A stretch of 56,357 nt of DNA from Labilibacter sediminis. GTDB taxonomy: Bacteria > Bacteroidota > Bacteroidia > Bacteroidales > Marinilabiliaceae. A program made the position numbers and the translations under genes. Numbering within the stretch: the first letter of the stretch is position 1; each line of letters starts with the position of its first letter. Positions 7,433-16,154 of the stretch are shown here, piece by piece. The notes beneath the pieces were generated by a model. The model made no database searches and was not told where the DNA came from. It saw nothing but the letters and a program-made list of their open reading frames with translations. The stretch is taken from positions 1 to 56,357 of the forward strand of contig NZ_VCHY01000029.1 in assembly GCF_005877885.1 (NCBI RefSeq). The letters run 5' to 3'.

Positions 7433-8134
7433 CTGTCCTAAACGTTCAAATCGTTTTTTGCTTGAATTCCTTGAGGAACGAAGGTGATGAGTTTAAACGA
7501 TTTCAGTCAAATGACCGTTAGTTTCTTGAATGAATCAGGTGTAGCCTTGAATTTTTGCTAAGAGCGTGGGTATTGGCAAGTTCTCTTGTGCAATGCTGAG
7601 CGATGCAAAAATCATGAAATAATTTTTTTACCTGCCTGCCGACAGGCCATAGCCGTCAAGCTAAAGCTATCTTATATTTTGTAAAGTGTTATTACTTAAG
7701 GCTGAAGATCTTTTGAGAAAGTATTTGGAATAACGTGCTGAAGGCACAGCTTATCCCAGCCCCATGCAACGCATGGGGTTATACAAGAAGGGAATCAGCG
7801 TCCTGAAAGGACAGCTCAAAATAGGGTTAAGTTGTCCCTTCAGGACGCTGATTAACAAAACTGACAAACCCCAGGTGTCACTGCGTTTTACCTGCGGCTG
7901 TGATGAGCTAGGCCTTCAGCCTGCATTTGTTTGATTCTTGATGATTTATATGTATAAAAGATGAGAAAAAGGGTAGGTCCGAACAATATTGTTATTCTTA
8001 GCCTGCCGGCTATGGCCTGGGGCAGGCAGGCTTAGTTTTTGTCATCAAGAACATCGGAATGATTAAGAATTGAATATTCTTAATTGTTTCAGCAGTAAGT
8101 CTGGTTTGGGCGACGCACCAATTATTTAGGACAG
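7433..8134. repeat. Second CTGTCCTAAA-bounded composite region
   Basis: It begins CTGTCCTAAACGTTC (7433) and ends TTTAGGACAG (8125-8134), like 277-1139, and encloses a complete copy of the 372-bp hairpin element. The stretch 7490-7610 (GAGTTTAAACGATTT..ACCGT.GTTT..CTTGAATTTTTGC) is a divergent relative of the inverted repeats that flank the second regulator at 32.2 and 34.6 kb. No transposase is present. Confidence 0.55.
7645..8017. repeat. 372-bp multi-hairpin inverted-repeat element, copy 2
   Basis: This is a full-length copy with ends GGCCATAGCCGTCA and TGCCGGCTATGGCC. G/C-rich words CCTGCCTGCC and GGCAGGCAGG lie just outside and extend the inverted symmetry to nearly 28 bp. The central hairpin has arms at 7796-7813 and 7833-7850 around loop GCTCAAAATAGGGTTAAGT, in the same orientation as copy 1. 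No conserved reading frame. Confidence 0.85.
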
Positions 8135-8559
8135 CTCTGTTATCAAATATATTTAGATAATGGAAGAAGAATTATCACACCTTCATTAGATTAATTTTTT
8201 CAATAATAAATCTCAATTAATAAAGGGAAAATTAAATACAAGTCCATTCTTGCCATGTTCATTTAGAGGTAATAGTCATCTTTTTGTTCCTTATTTCTAC
8301 CGCCCTTTTAGGCAAAATGTTTAAAAGTGTATAAAAATATTTGTTTTTGTAAGTGGCTGATATTTAACGGCAAGAGGTAGTGTGTATATCCCAATTAACC
8401 ACCAAATAACCACTGTATACCATTAGTAGAGATTGAATTTTAGGTATGCCAAATCATACCAATTATCATTGCATTGTCGAAAAGTATAAGTCAATACAGT
8501 AAACTCTAATATCAAATATTTTAAGAAATGCGCCATGTTGAATAAGGCAAGTTTCATTA

Positions 8560-8729
8560 AACCCGCATTATGTATTAGAACTTCGTTATGAACATTGAAA
8601 GCACGATAAAACAAGGCTTTACTGAGACGAGGCATAGCATCGTTCTGGTGAGTTGAAGTGAAGCAACAAAGTGTCTTGATTTGAAGTGATATCAATGTGT
8701 AATAGATTTTCTAATGCATAAAGCGGGTT
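8560..8729 (+). repeat. 170-nt nested-stem repeat, copy B
   Basis: The outer arms AACCCGCATTATG.. and ..CATAAAGCGGGTT are intact, and the inner arms ACATTGAAA / ATCAATGT pair less perfectly than in the other copies. The flanks read TTAA on both sides. It lies 24 bp upstream of the susC leader, so it could be transcribed into the susC 5' region or sit in its promoter zone. A minus-strand frame across it is a by-product of the repeat. Confidence 0.85.
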
Positions 8730-8753
8730 AAAAAAAACTAATGAAAAAAACAC

Positions 8754-8854
8754 ATGAAACGAACATGTAAATTTTAATCTTAAAAATTACACACAGAGTA
8801 ATGATTAAAATTTCTTGAGAGTTCCATGTGACAACTAAAAGAAAACTTAAACAC
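8754..8854 (+). promoter_or_regulatory. susC leader with conserved hairpin
   Basis: The ~100 nt before the susC ATG are clearly similar to those before susD (12032-12131): ATGAAACGAACATG, then a stem-loop, then GAGAGTTCCATrTGACAA. Here AAATTTTAATC (8769-8779) pairs perfectly with GATTAAAATTT (8803-8813). The stem is kept by different bases in the susD copy. A 5'-UTR control element or processing site is likely; no known riboswitch family is recognised. Confidence 0.6.
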
Positions 8855-11800
8855 ATGAAAAAACTCTATTATTTATTGTTTCTAACCTTAATATTCGGAT
8901 GGAGCACTTGTTGGGCTCAAACGAAGGTAGTTAAAGGAATGGTGGTGGATGCAAACGGGGATTACCTGATTGGGGTCTCGGTATATGTTAAAGGTACAAC
9001 CAATGGTACCATAACAAATATTGACGGACGGTATGTAATATCAAATGTATCGCCAACAGATACATTGGTGTATTCGTTTATAGGTTTCGATATTCAGGAA
9101 ATTTTAGTCGATGGACACACAGATATTGATGTTGTTTTAAAAACTGACATGGCAGAGCTCGAAGAGGTGCAGGTAGTGGCCTTTCAAAAGCAAAAAAAGG
9201 AAAGTGTAATTGCATCCATTAATACCATTAAACCAGCTGAGCTTAAGCAGCCATCTACTAACTTAACCAACTCTATGGCGGGTCGTATTGCCGGAGTTAT
9301 TTCGTACCAACGTTCGGGTGAGCCGGGTGCTGATAATGCCGAATTTTTTATTCGTGGTGTCACCTCTTTCGGATATAAAAACAGTCCGTTGATATTGTTG
9401 GATGGTTTTGAAATCACTTCATCAGATTTAGCGCGAATTGAGCCGGATAATATCGCTAGTTTCTCAATTATGAAAGATGCTACGGCTACTGCCCTTTATG
9501 GTGCTCGTGGAGCCAATGGTGTAATCATGGTCACCACCAAAGAAGGAAAAAAAGGTAAGGCAAAAATATCTGTTCGTTTGGAGACAGTACTGGCTACCCC
9601 AACAAAAATGAATGAGTTTTTAGAAGGAGTGGATTACATGAATCTGTATAACGCGGCAGAGCGTTCCAGAAACCCCGATGTATCACCTGAGTATTCCAAA
9701 GAAAAAATAGAAAACACACGCGATAACATAAATCCTTATGTGTATCCCAATGTAAATTGGTACAACGAGCTGTTTAATGATTATACCAGAAACACAAAAG
9801 CCAACATCAATGTAAATGGAGGAGGCGAGGTTGCCCGATATTATCTGGCAGTATCCTATGTAAACGAAACAGGATTATTAAAGGTTGACAATAGAAATAA
9901 CTTTAATAATAATATTGATATCGATCGATATAACCTGCGAGCTAATATTGATATTGATCTTTCGAAGACAACGGTGGCTTCTGTTAAGTTCTATTCATTA
10001 TATGACAGATATAACGGACCAACAACCAGTGCTTCTGATATTTTTCAGTCGGTGGTAAAAGCCAATCCTGTAAACTTTCCTAAGTTTTTTCCTGAGGATG
10101 AGGCCAATGCTCATGTTAATCATACCATGTTTGGTAATAAAGGTAATGGAGGATACGAAAATCCATATGCCAATATGGTAAAGGGGTATAGAGATCAGTT
10201 TACTTCAACTATTTTATCTCAGTTTAAGATAGAGCAAGACTTAAGTTTTATTACAAAAGGTCTTTCTGCAAGAGGCTTAGCATCCATTAAGAACTATAGT
10301 AAGTTCGAAACTGACCGTAGCTTTACTCCATACTATTACAATGTAGCAGCTTATGATGCTCCGTCAAATAGTTACTTGTTGAATCAGATAAGTGAAGGAA
10401 CAGAATATCTGGGAGCACCATTAAATAAAACCTGGGCCAATAGTAGATCTTACTTTGAATTGGCTACAACCTATGGTAGAGATTTTGACAGGCACTCTGT
10501 AGGCGGATTATTGGTGTACACACAGGAGGAGAGGTTAAATACCATTGAAGATTACGATGGTACAGAGATTTATGCCTCCTTACCAGCGCGTAATATGGGA
10601 CTAGCCGGACGATTTACCTATGGCTACGATAGTCGTTATTTTATAGAGTTAAACTTTGGTTATAATGGATCCGAACGATTTTCAGAAGACCAACGCTTTG
10701 GTTTCTTCCCATCTGCAGGTTTGGGTTGGGCAGTATCTAATGAAGCATTCTGGCAAAGAATAAAGCCCGTTGTTAATCTCTTAAAATTAAAAGGAACCTA
10801 TGGTTTTGTAGGTAACGATGCCATTGCCGAAGAAAGAGAACGTTTCTTGTATCTGTCAAGTGTTAATCTCGATGATAATGGGAAGGGTTATGCATGGGGC
10901 GAAAACTATGGAACCTACTATCCGGGTGCTACCATCAACCGTTACCCGAACCCTGATGTAACCTGGGAGGTAGCAGAAAAGATGAATATTGGTTTTGAAA
11001 TGGGATTGTTTGATAAGGTAAATATCCAGGCCGATTACTTTACCGAAAATAGAACCAATATCTACATGGAAAATCAGTTTATCCCTGCCACAATGGGGTT
11101 ATCATCTACCATAAGTAACAATATTGGAGAAGCCAAATCGCATGGTATAGATGGTTCTATTGATTACAAGCAGTTTTTTGGAAATGATTTATGGATAACA
11201 GGTCGTGCAAACTTTACTTACGCTACAAGTGAGATGGTGGTGAATGGTGAGCCCGATTATGCTTATGATTATTTAAGTGAGATTGGTCAACCGTTGAATC
11301 AACCGCGTGGATTAGTAGCCGAAAGGTTATTTATTGATGAGAATGAAATAATGAACTCTCCTGAACAAACATTCGGAGGCGAAGTTTTGCCGGGTGATAT
11401 AAAATATGTGGATGTAAATAAAGATGGAAAAATTGATGCCAACGATATGGTGCCTATGGGTTATCCAACAGTACCTGAAATAGTTTATGGTTTTGGTTTA
11501 TCCACCGGATATAAAAACTTTGATTTCTCCTTTTTCTTTCAGGGTTCAGCAAGGTCTTCATTTTTTATCCGAACGCAAGACGGATATGAGTGGGGACAAG
11601 AGAAATTAGGAATTACTCCTTTTGTTGACGAACGAAATGCCTTAAAGATTGTAGCCGATAACCATTGGTCAGATACCAATCCGGACCCTTATGCATTTTG
11701 GCCTCGCTTAAGTGTTCAGCCTGAGCCTAATAATGTACAACCTTCTTCGTGGTGGTTAAGGGATGGCTCTTTTTTAAGGCTTAAAAGTGTGGAGCTGGGA

Positions 11801-11980
11801 TATACATTGCCTACTAGTCTATTGAATAAAGTAAGAGTAAAGGAAGCTCGGGTTTATGTGAGTGGAAACAACCTGCTCACCTTTAGCAAGTTCAAACTTT
11901 GGGATCCAGAAATGGGAGGTAACGGATTAGGTTATCCTACTCAGATGCTGATAAATATGGGTGTAAACATTCACTTTTAG
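8855..11980 (+). CDS. susC: SusC-like TonB-dependent outer-membrane transporter
   Basis: The start is the ATG at 8855 (MKKLYYLLF), giving 1041 residues with a signal peptide ending near WAQ; an upstream GTG at 8828 is in frame but does not improve the signal. Domains in order: a carboxypeptidase-D-like regulatory domain (~residues 25-105), a TonB-box segment, a plug domain with the SusC hallmark LLDGFEI and IMKDATATALYGARGANGV, and a long beta-barrel ending in an aromatic residue (NIHF). SusC proteins import glycan oligosaccharides across the outer membrane with a SusD lid. It is the first gene of the glucan locus and is followed by susD after 151 bp that contain a duplicated leader. The glycan is inferred from the neighbouring enzymes. 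Confidence 0.95.
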   Translation: MKKLYYLLFLTLIFGWSTCWAQTKVVKGMVVDANGDYLIGVSVYVKGTTNGTITNIDGRYVISNVSPTDTLVYSFIGFDIQEILVDGHTDIDVVLKTDMAELEEVQVVAFQKQKKESVIASINTIKPAELKQPSTNLTNSMAGRIAGVISYQRSGEPGADNAEFFIRGVTSFGYKNSPLILLDGFEITSSDLARIEPDNIASFSIMKDATATALYGARGANGVIMVTTKEGKKGKAKISVRLETVLATPTKMNEFLEGVDYMNLYNAAERSRNPDVSPEYSKEKIENTRDNINPYVYPNVNWYNELFNDYTRNTKANINVNGGGEVARYYLAVSYVNETGLLKVDNRNNFNNNIDIDRYNLRANIDIDLSKTTVASVKFYSLYDRYNGPTTSASDIFQSVVKANPVNFPKFFPEDEANAHVNHTMFGNKGNGGYENPYANMVKGYRDQFTSTILSQFKIEQDLSFITKGLSARGLASIKNYSKFETDRSFTPYYYNVAAYDAPSNSYLLNQISEGTEYLGAPLNKTWANSRSYFELATTYGRDFDRHSVGGLLVYTQEERLNTIEDYDGTEIYASLPARNMGLAGRFTYGYDSRYFIELNFGYNGSERFSEDQRFGFFPSAGLGWAVSNEAFWQRIKPVVNLLKLKGTYGFVGNDAIAEERERFLYLSSVNLDDNGKGYAWGENYGTYYPGATINRYPNPDVTWEVAEKMNIGFEMGLFDKVNIQADYFTENRTNIYMENQFIPATMGLSSTISNNIGEAKSHGIDGSIDYKQFFGNDLWITGRANFTYATSEMVVNGEPDYAYDYLSEIGQPLNQPRGLVAERLFIDENEIMNSPEQTFGGEVLPGDIKYVDVNKDGKIDANDMVPMGYPTVPEIVYGFGLSTGYKNFDFSFFFQGSARSSFFIRTQDGYEWGQEKLGITPFVDERNALKIVADNHWSDTNPDPYAFWPRLSVQPEPNNVQPSSWWLRDGSFLRLKSVELGYTLPTSLLNKVRVKEARVYVSGNNLLTFSKFKLWDPEMGGNGLGYPTQMLINMGVNIHF

Positions 11981-12031
11981 TAAATGAGCATTATCGAAAA
12001 TTTAATGGACATACGATTTAAAAAATATAGG

Positions 12032-12131
12032 ATGAAACGAACATGAATTTAAGCATTCTAAAATACACATAAGAGAATGATTAAAATTCATCGAGAGTTC
12101 CATATGACAAATGAAGATAAATTTTAGACAT
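12032..12131 (+). promoter_or_regulatory. susD leader, second copy of the hairpin leader
   Basis: GAATTTAAGCATTCT (12045-12059) pairs with AGAATGATTAAAATTC (12074-12089) with one mismatch and one bulge. The flanking words match the susC leader (ATGAAACGAACATG before; CGAGAGTTCCATATGACAA after). Its place between susC and susD suggests separate control or mRNA processing of susD. Confidence 0.6.
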
Positions 12132-14048
12132 ATGAAAAGATTTTCACATATACTAGTTACCACCTTAGTTATCATAGCGCTGGGATTGGGTAGCTGCAAA
12201 GACTATCTGGATATTGTTCCGGATAAAACACAGGAGTTGGAGTTGTTGTTTGATCGCAGAGAACAGGCTTTTAAGGCCTTGGCTACCTGCTACTCTTACT
12301 TACCGAAGAATGATGATTTGTATGGTACGCATGCACTAAAAACCGATGAGTTAACTACACCTTTGGGCCAGCCTACCAATGCCATCAATATAATGAGAGG
12401 ATACCAGAGTGTGAATGCGCCTCTTATGGGTTTTTGGAAAGGATACAATGGAGGGGCCTATCAAAATTCTCTTTTTAATGGCATTAACGATTGTAATATT
12501 TTTCTCGAAAATATTCATGAAGTGCCGGATATGAGCATGGAAGAAAAAGAGGTTTGGAAAGCTGAGGTTACGTTTTTAAAGGCATATTATCATTTCTTAT
12601 TGGTACGCAGTTATGGACCAATTCCTATTGTAGATAAAAATATTCCTATTACAGCTTCTGTAGAAGAGATGAGAGTATCTCGAAATACAGTAGATGAGTG
12701 TTTCGATTACATCGTATCTAATATTAACGATGCCATGGAAGTACTGCCAGACAGAGTAAGCAATTCTCTTTATCTGGGCCGAATTGACAAAACCATTGCA
12801 GCAGCCATTAAGTCGCGTGTTTTATTATATGCAGCCAGTCCGCTGTTTAACGGAAATGCAGAATATTATCAGGATTTTATAAATAAAGATGGCACGCAAC
12901 TCTTCAATACATCTTATGATAATGAGAAATGGAAAGCAGCTTTGGATGCTACTGTTGAAGCTATTAATCTTGCCTTGCAGAACAATGTGTCCATGTTCGA
13001 ATTTACAGGAGATGTACTGGAAGCTGACCAACGCGATATGCAAAGTACGCTAATGCAAGGGCTGTATCATTACAAGTATATGTTCACTGAAAAATGGAAC
13101 TCCGAACTTATTTGGGGGCACTCTATGCCAACCACCGAATGGTATCAGGTACAGGCAGCTTCCTTAATGAAAAGTCCGGATGTGTCGAGCAATGAAGCCG
13201 CATGGCAGTGGTTATCGCCTACAATGAGGATGGCTGAAGCTTATTATACTAAAAATGGCTTACCCATTGATGAGGATTTAACTTTTGATTATGAAAACAG
13301 ATATGAAGTATTGCGAATTCCTTTGGCTAACCGCATTGAAGCGCAGCCGGGACAGTTTACCACAAATCTTCACTTAAACAGAGAAGCTCGCTTTTACGCT
13401 TCAATAGGTTTCGATAGAGGATACAACAGAGCCTATAGTAAAAAGCATAACCTAAGGATGAGATACCTGGAAAAACCTGGAGGCAGACAGGAAAACTCTA
13501 ATGATTATCTCATCTCAGGTTACCTGTTAAAGAAATACGCCCATGTCAATTCCGAAGGTACGTCATATGCAAACCTGGTAAAGTACCCATGGCCTATTAT
13601 CCGTATGGCTGAACTGTATTTAAACTATGCAGAAGCATATAACGAATACAATGGTCCGTCACAAGAAGTGTATGATGCCCTAAATATTGTTCGCGACAGA
13701 GTACGTCTGCCAAATATAGAAACAGTGTGGTCGGATGCAACTTTGGCAAAAACAGTGAATAAGCATCAATCGCAAGATGGATTAAGAGAAATTATTCAAC
13801 AAGAAAGAACGATAGAGCTTGCCTTTGAAGGTCATCGATACCATGATGTACGTAGGTTAAAGCAAGGTGCAAAGTACTTTAATTCAGCAGTAAAAGGCTG
13901 GAGTGTAAATGAAGAGGAATATGTTGATTACTACAATATCATAGATGTGGGGACGCGATCCTTTATTACACCACGAGACTATTTTCAACCTATTGATTTG
14001 GATGAAATAACCAGAAATCCCAACCTGGTTCAAAATCCGGGATGGTAA
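12132..14048 (+). CDS. susD: SusD-like outer-membrane glycan-binding lipoprotein
   Basis: I choose the ATG at 12132 (MKRFSHILV), giving 638 residues with a type II signal peptide and lipobox ALGLGSC. SusD/RagB features follow: CKDYLDIVPDK, the TPR-like helical region, AIKSRVLLYAASPLFNG, and the C-terminal REIIQQERTIELAFEGHRYHDVRRLK signature. The protein is the surface lid and glycan binder of the SusC transporter. The length is slightly above typical (~550-620). The next gene starts immediately downstream; a possible upstream start there would overlap by 7 bp, so translation may be coupled. Confidence 0.95.
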   Translation: MKRFSHILVTTLVIIALGLGSCKDYLDIVPDKTQELELLFDRREQAFKALATCYSYLPKNDDLYGTHALKTDELTTPLGQPTNAINIMRGYQSVNAPLMGFWKGYNGGAYQNSLFNGINDCNIFLENIHEVPDMSMEEKEVWKAEVTFLKAYYHFLLVRSYGPIPIVDKNIPITASVEEMRVSRNTVDECFDYIVSNINDAMEVLPDRVSNSLYLGRIDKTIAAAIKSRVLLYAASPLFNGNAEYYQDFINKDGTQLFNTSYDNEKWKAALDATVEAINLALQNNVSMFEFTGDVLEADQRDMQSTLMQGLYHYKYMFTEKWNSELIWGHSMPTTEWYQVQAASLMKSPDVSSNEAAWQWLSPTMRMAEAYYTKNGLPIDEDLTFDYENRYEVLRIPLANRIEAQPGQFTTNLHLNREARFYASIGFDRGYNRAYSKKHNLRMRYLEKPGGRQENSNDYLISGYLLKKYAHVNSEGTSYANLVKYPWPIIRMAELYLNYAEAYNEYNGPSQEVYDALNIVRDRVRLPNIETVWSDATLAKTVNKHQSQDGLREIIQQERTIELAFEGHRYHDVRRLKQGAKYFNSAVKGWSVNEEEYVDYYNIIDVGTRSFITPRDYFQPIDLDEITRNPNLVQNPGW

Positions 14049-14077
14049 TCATGTTAAGAAATTTAAAGACAGGTAAA

Positions 14078-15292
14078 ATGGAGAAATTAAGATTAACTAA
14101 AATAATGGCCTTCATAGGCATTGTGTCGACCATATTGGTATCATGTAGTAAAGATGATGATAACAATTTAGATTCAACACCTCCCGGACCGGTATCAAAT
14201 GTGCAGATTGAACCTACGCACGGGGGGGCAAAAATAACCTACGATTTACCCGGTGATAAGGATGTGATGTATGTAAAAGCCAGTTACGTGAATACACTTG
14301 GGCAAAAAATGTTTAAGGTAACCAGCTTTTATGATAATGAAATTATTCTGGATGGCTATAACGATGTAGAAGAACATAATGTGAAAATTGAGGTGTTCGA
14401 TCGTTCCAATAATGTTTCAGAACCCATCAATAAAAAGTTTACACCATTGGTCTCTCACATTGAGTTAGCCAAAGAAAATATGGTGGTAACACCTGATTTT
14501 GGCGGTGTAAGATTGGTGTGGGAAAATGTAACGGGAGATCCTATGTACACCTTCTTAACCTACGAAAGTCAAGGTGAGGATGTGCGACGCATTATTGCTT
14601 CTTCACATGAAGATGGCAAAAAAGTGGAACGCAGCATGGATACCTTAAAGAAGGAATTTTTTGTGCAGCTCGAAGATTTTTATGGCAATAAAACCGAAAG
14701 AGTATCTAAAGGTGAGCATAGTCCGTGGTTTGAAGAGGAGATTGATAAAACCATTTGGGATTTAGTACCATCACTTAGTGTGGATGGTAATATTTATGAG
14801 GGAAAGACTGAAAATATATGGGATGGTATTGTAGATACCAAAGATAGTAATGACGACAATAGTTATGCCTTAATACACCGAAGCAATAATGGTGGTCAGT
14901 TAAACTTTCCTTTAGACGTGGTTATTGACCTCAATGCTATGGTAGTGATTAATCGTTTTGTTGTATGGCAACGTGCCTTTTGGTGGGGCAACGATGGAGA
15001 GTATTTTTATTACCAAAACGAAAATTTCAAATCCTTTAACCTCTACGCAAGTAACGATAAAGTGGAGTGGTCGCTCATTGGAGAATTCGATCTTGGCGAC
15101 CCAAAGGATGCCGACGGCAATGTCCCTTTAGATATCCTTAAAGAAGCGGCCAACGGGCATGAGTTTGAATTAGATGAGTACCCGGAGCCATTTCGCTACC
15201 TAAAACTGAGTATCACAGGAAACTTTGGTAGTGAAGAAATGACGGCTTTCTCAGAAATAACACTTTTTGGTAAACACGAAGATTTAAACTAA
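14078..15292 (+). CDS. Surface lipoprotein with Ig-like domains and a discoidin-like C-terminus (DUF4959/DUF5000-type SGBP)
   Basis: The start at 14078 (MEKLRLTKI) gives 404 residues with lipobox ILVSC. The body has two fibronectin/Ig-like segments (STPPGPVSNVQIEPTHGGAKITYDLP; then a second near VTPDFGGVRLVWENV) and a C-terminal region (FPLDVVIDLNAMVVINRFVVWQR..KYLKLSITG-like) that resembles F5/8 type C or DUF5000 jelly-roll domains. This order is typical of SusE-position surface glycan-binding proteins encoded right after SusD. It would help capture beta-glucan chains at the surface. In-frame starts at 14042 and 14051 exist but give weaker signal peptides. Confidence 0.85.
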   Translation: MEKLRLTKIMAFIGIVSTILVSCSKDDDNNLDSTPPGPVSNVQIEPTHGGAKITYDLPGDKDVMYVKASYVNTLGQKMFKVTSFYDNEIILDGYNDVEEHNVKIEVFDRSNNVSEPINKKFTPLVSHIELAKENMVVTPDFGGVRLVWENVTGDPMYTFLTYESQGEDVRRIIASSHEDGKKVERSMDTLKKEFFVQLEDFYGNKTERVSKGEHSPWFEEEIDKTIWDLVPSLSVDGNIYEGKTENIWDGIVDTKDSNDDNSYALIHRSNNGGQLNFPLDVVIDLNAMVVINRFVVWQRAFWWGNDGEYFYYQNENFKSFNLYASNDKVEWSLIGEFDLGDPKDADGNVPLDILKEAANGHEFELDEYPEPFRYLKLSITGNFGSEEMTAFSEITLFGKHEDLN

Positions 15293-15296
15293 AACC

Positions 15297-15698
15297 ATGG
15301 AAAAACATACAAATAATTTAAAGCTAAAAGCCCTATGGGTTTTGAGTGTATTGCTTGCAGTCGTATTTGGCTTTTCGTCATGCGATGAGATGGATGACAA
15401 TTATAAGGACTATATAGAGCATGTGGTGTATTCGCCGCGAGTAACTGAATTATCAGCTGTTGAGGGATTAAAAGTAATTACCCTAAACTGGCAAAACCCT
15501 GTAGGAGATATAGCTCAAAAAATCATTGTTGAATACGATGATGTGGTACTTCCCTTCGATGAAATGATCAATACCCTTGTGATTGAAGATTTAGATATTA
15601 AAGGATATGAGATGCGTGTATATACCGAAGATGCCTTCGGTAACCGCTCGGTACCAGCTACGATATTTGTTTTTCCCAACGGGGGAGAAGAGGATTAG
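15297..15698 (+). CDS. Small surface lipoprotein, DUF4998-like
   Basis: This is a 133-residue lipoprotein with lipobox FGFSSC, starting 4 bp after the previous stop. After an EMDDNYKDYIE linker it has one Ig-like/DUF4998-like module (YSPRVTELSAVEGLKVITLNWQNP..KGYEMRVYTEDAFGNRSVP). Full DUF4998 proteins are usually longer, so this is a short member. The position in the locus supports a surface glycan-binding accessory role. No catalytic residues are apparent. The family name is moderately certain; coding status is high. Confidence 0.8.
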   Translation: MEKHTNNLKLKALWVLSVLLAVVFGFSSCDEMDDNYKDYIEHVVYSPRVTELSAVEGLKVITLNWQNPVGDIAQKIIVEYDDVVLPFDEMINTLVIEDLDIKGYEMRVYTEDAFGNRSVPATIFVFPNGGEED

Positions 15699-15847
15699 CT
15701 AGTGCTCATAAAATATCATTGAGGTCATGTAAATAAGCTCTCCTTCTTTAAAAGGAGGAGAAATAAAGGTTTTAGTGTGAAAAATACATGCTTCAAGCTA
15801 ATTATTTGGAAAAACGATTTCTAAGTAAATCACCTTTAAAACATTTA

Positions 15848-16017
15848 AACCCGGATTATGTATTAGAACTTCGTCATGAACATTGAAAGGACAATAAAAC
15901 AAGGCTTTACTGAAACGAGGCATAGCATCGTTCTGGTGAGTTGAAGTGAAGCAACAAAGTGTCTTGTTTTGAAGTGATTTCAATGTGTAATAGGTTTTCT
16001 AATGCATAAAGCGGGTT
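15848..16017 (+). repeat. 170-nt nested-stem repeat, copy C
   Basis: This is a full copy (AACCCGGATTATG.. to ..CATAAAGCGGGTT) with TTAA on both sides. It lies between the small lipoprotein gene and the GH5 gene. The intervening 16018-16154 holds a CTTGATACTTG tandem (about 16107-16142) and the GH5 start region. No other feature is seen in this 456-bp gap. Confidence 0.85.
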
Positions 16018-16154
16018 AAATGAAACTAGCATGGACAGAGCAATAATTGAGTACATACACGAATGGTTATCAAAAGAAACACTGTGTCTCTAGGTCTTGG
16101 CATTCAACAGTCTTGATACTTGATACTTGTGTCTTGATACTAATTTTTAAACAC

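Noticed and set aside
8423-8695. Minus-strand frame of 90 codons with a counterpart at 15798-15983 sharing a cysteine- and histidine-rich segment
   Set aside because: Both frames simply cross copies of the 170-nt structured repeat. Other copies do not keep the frame, and base changes preserve pairing rather than codons.
16047-16154. N-terminal extension of the GH5 gene by 36 codons
   Set aside because: The extension covers the CTTGATACTTG repeat and would bury the signal peptide. ATG 16155 gives a standard signal peptide.
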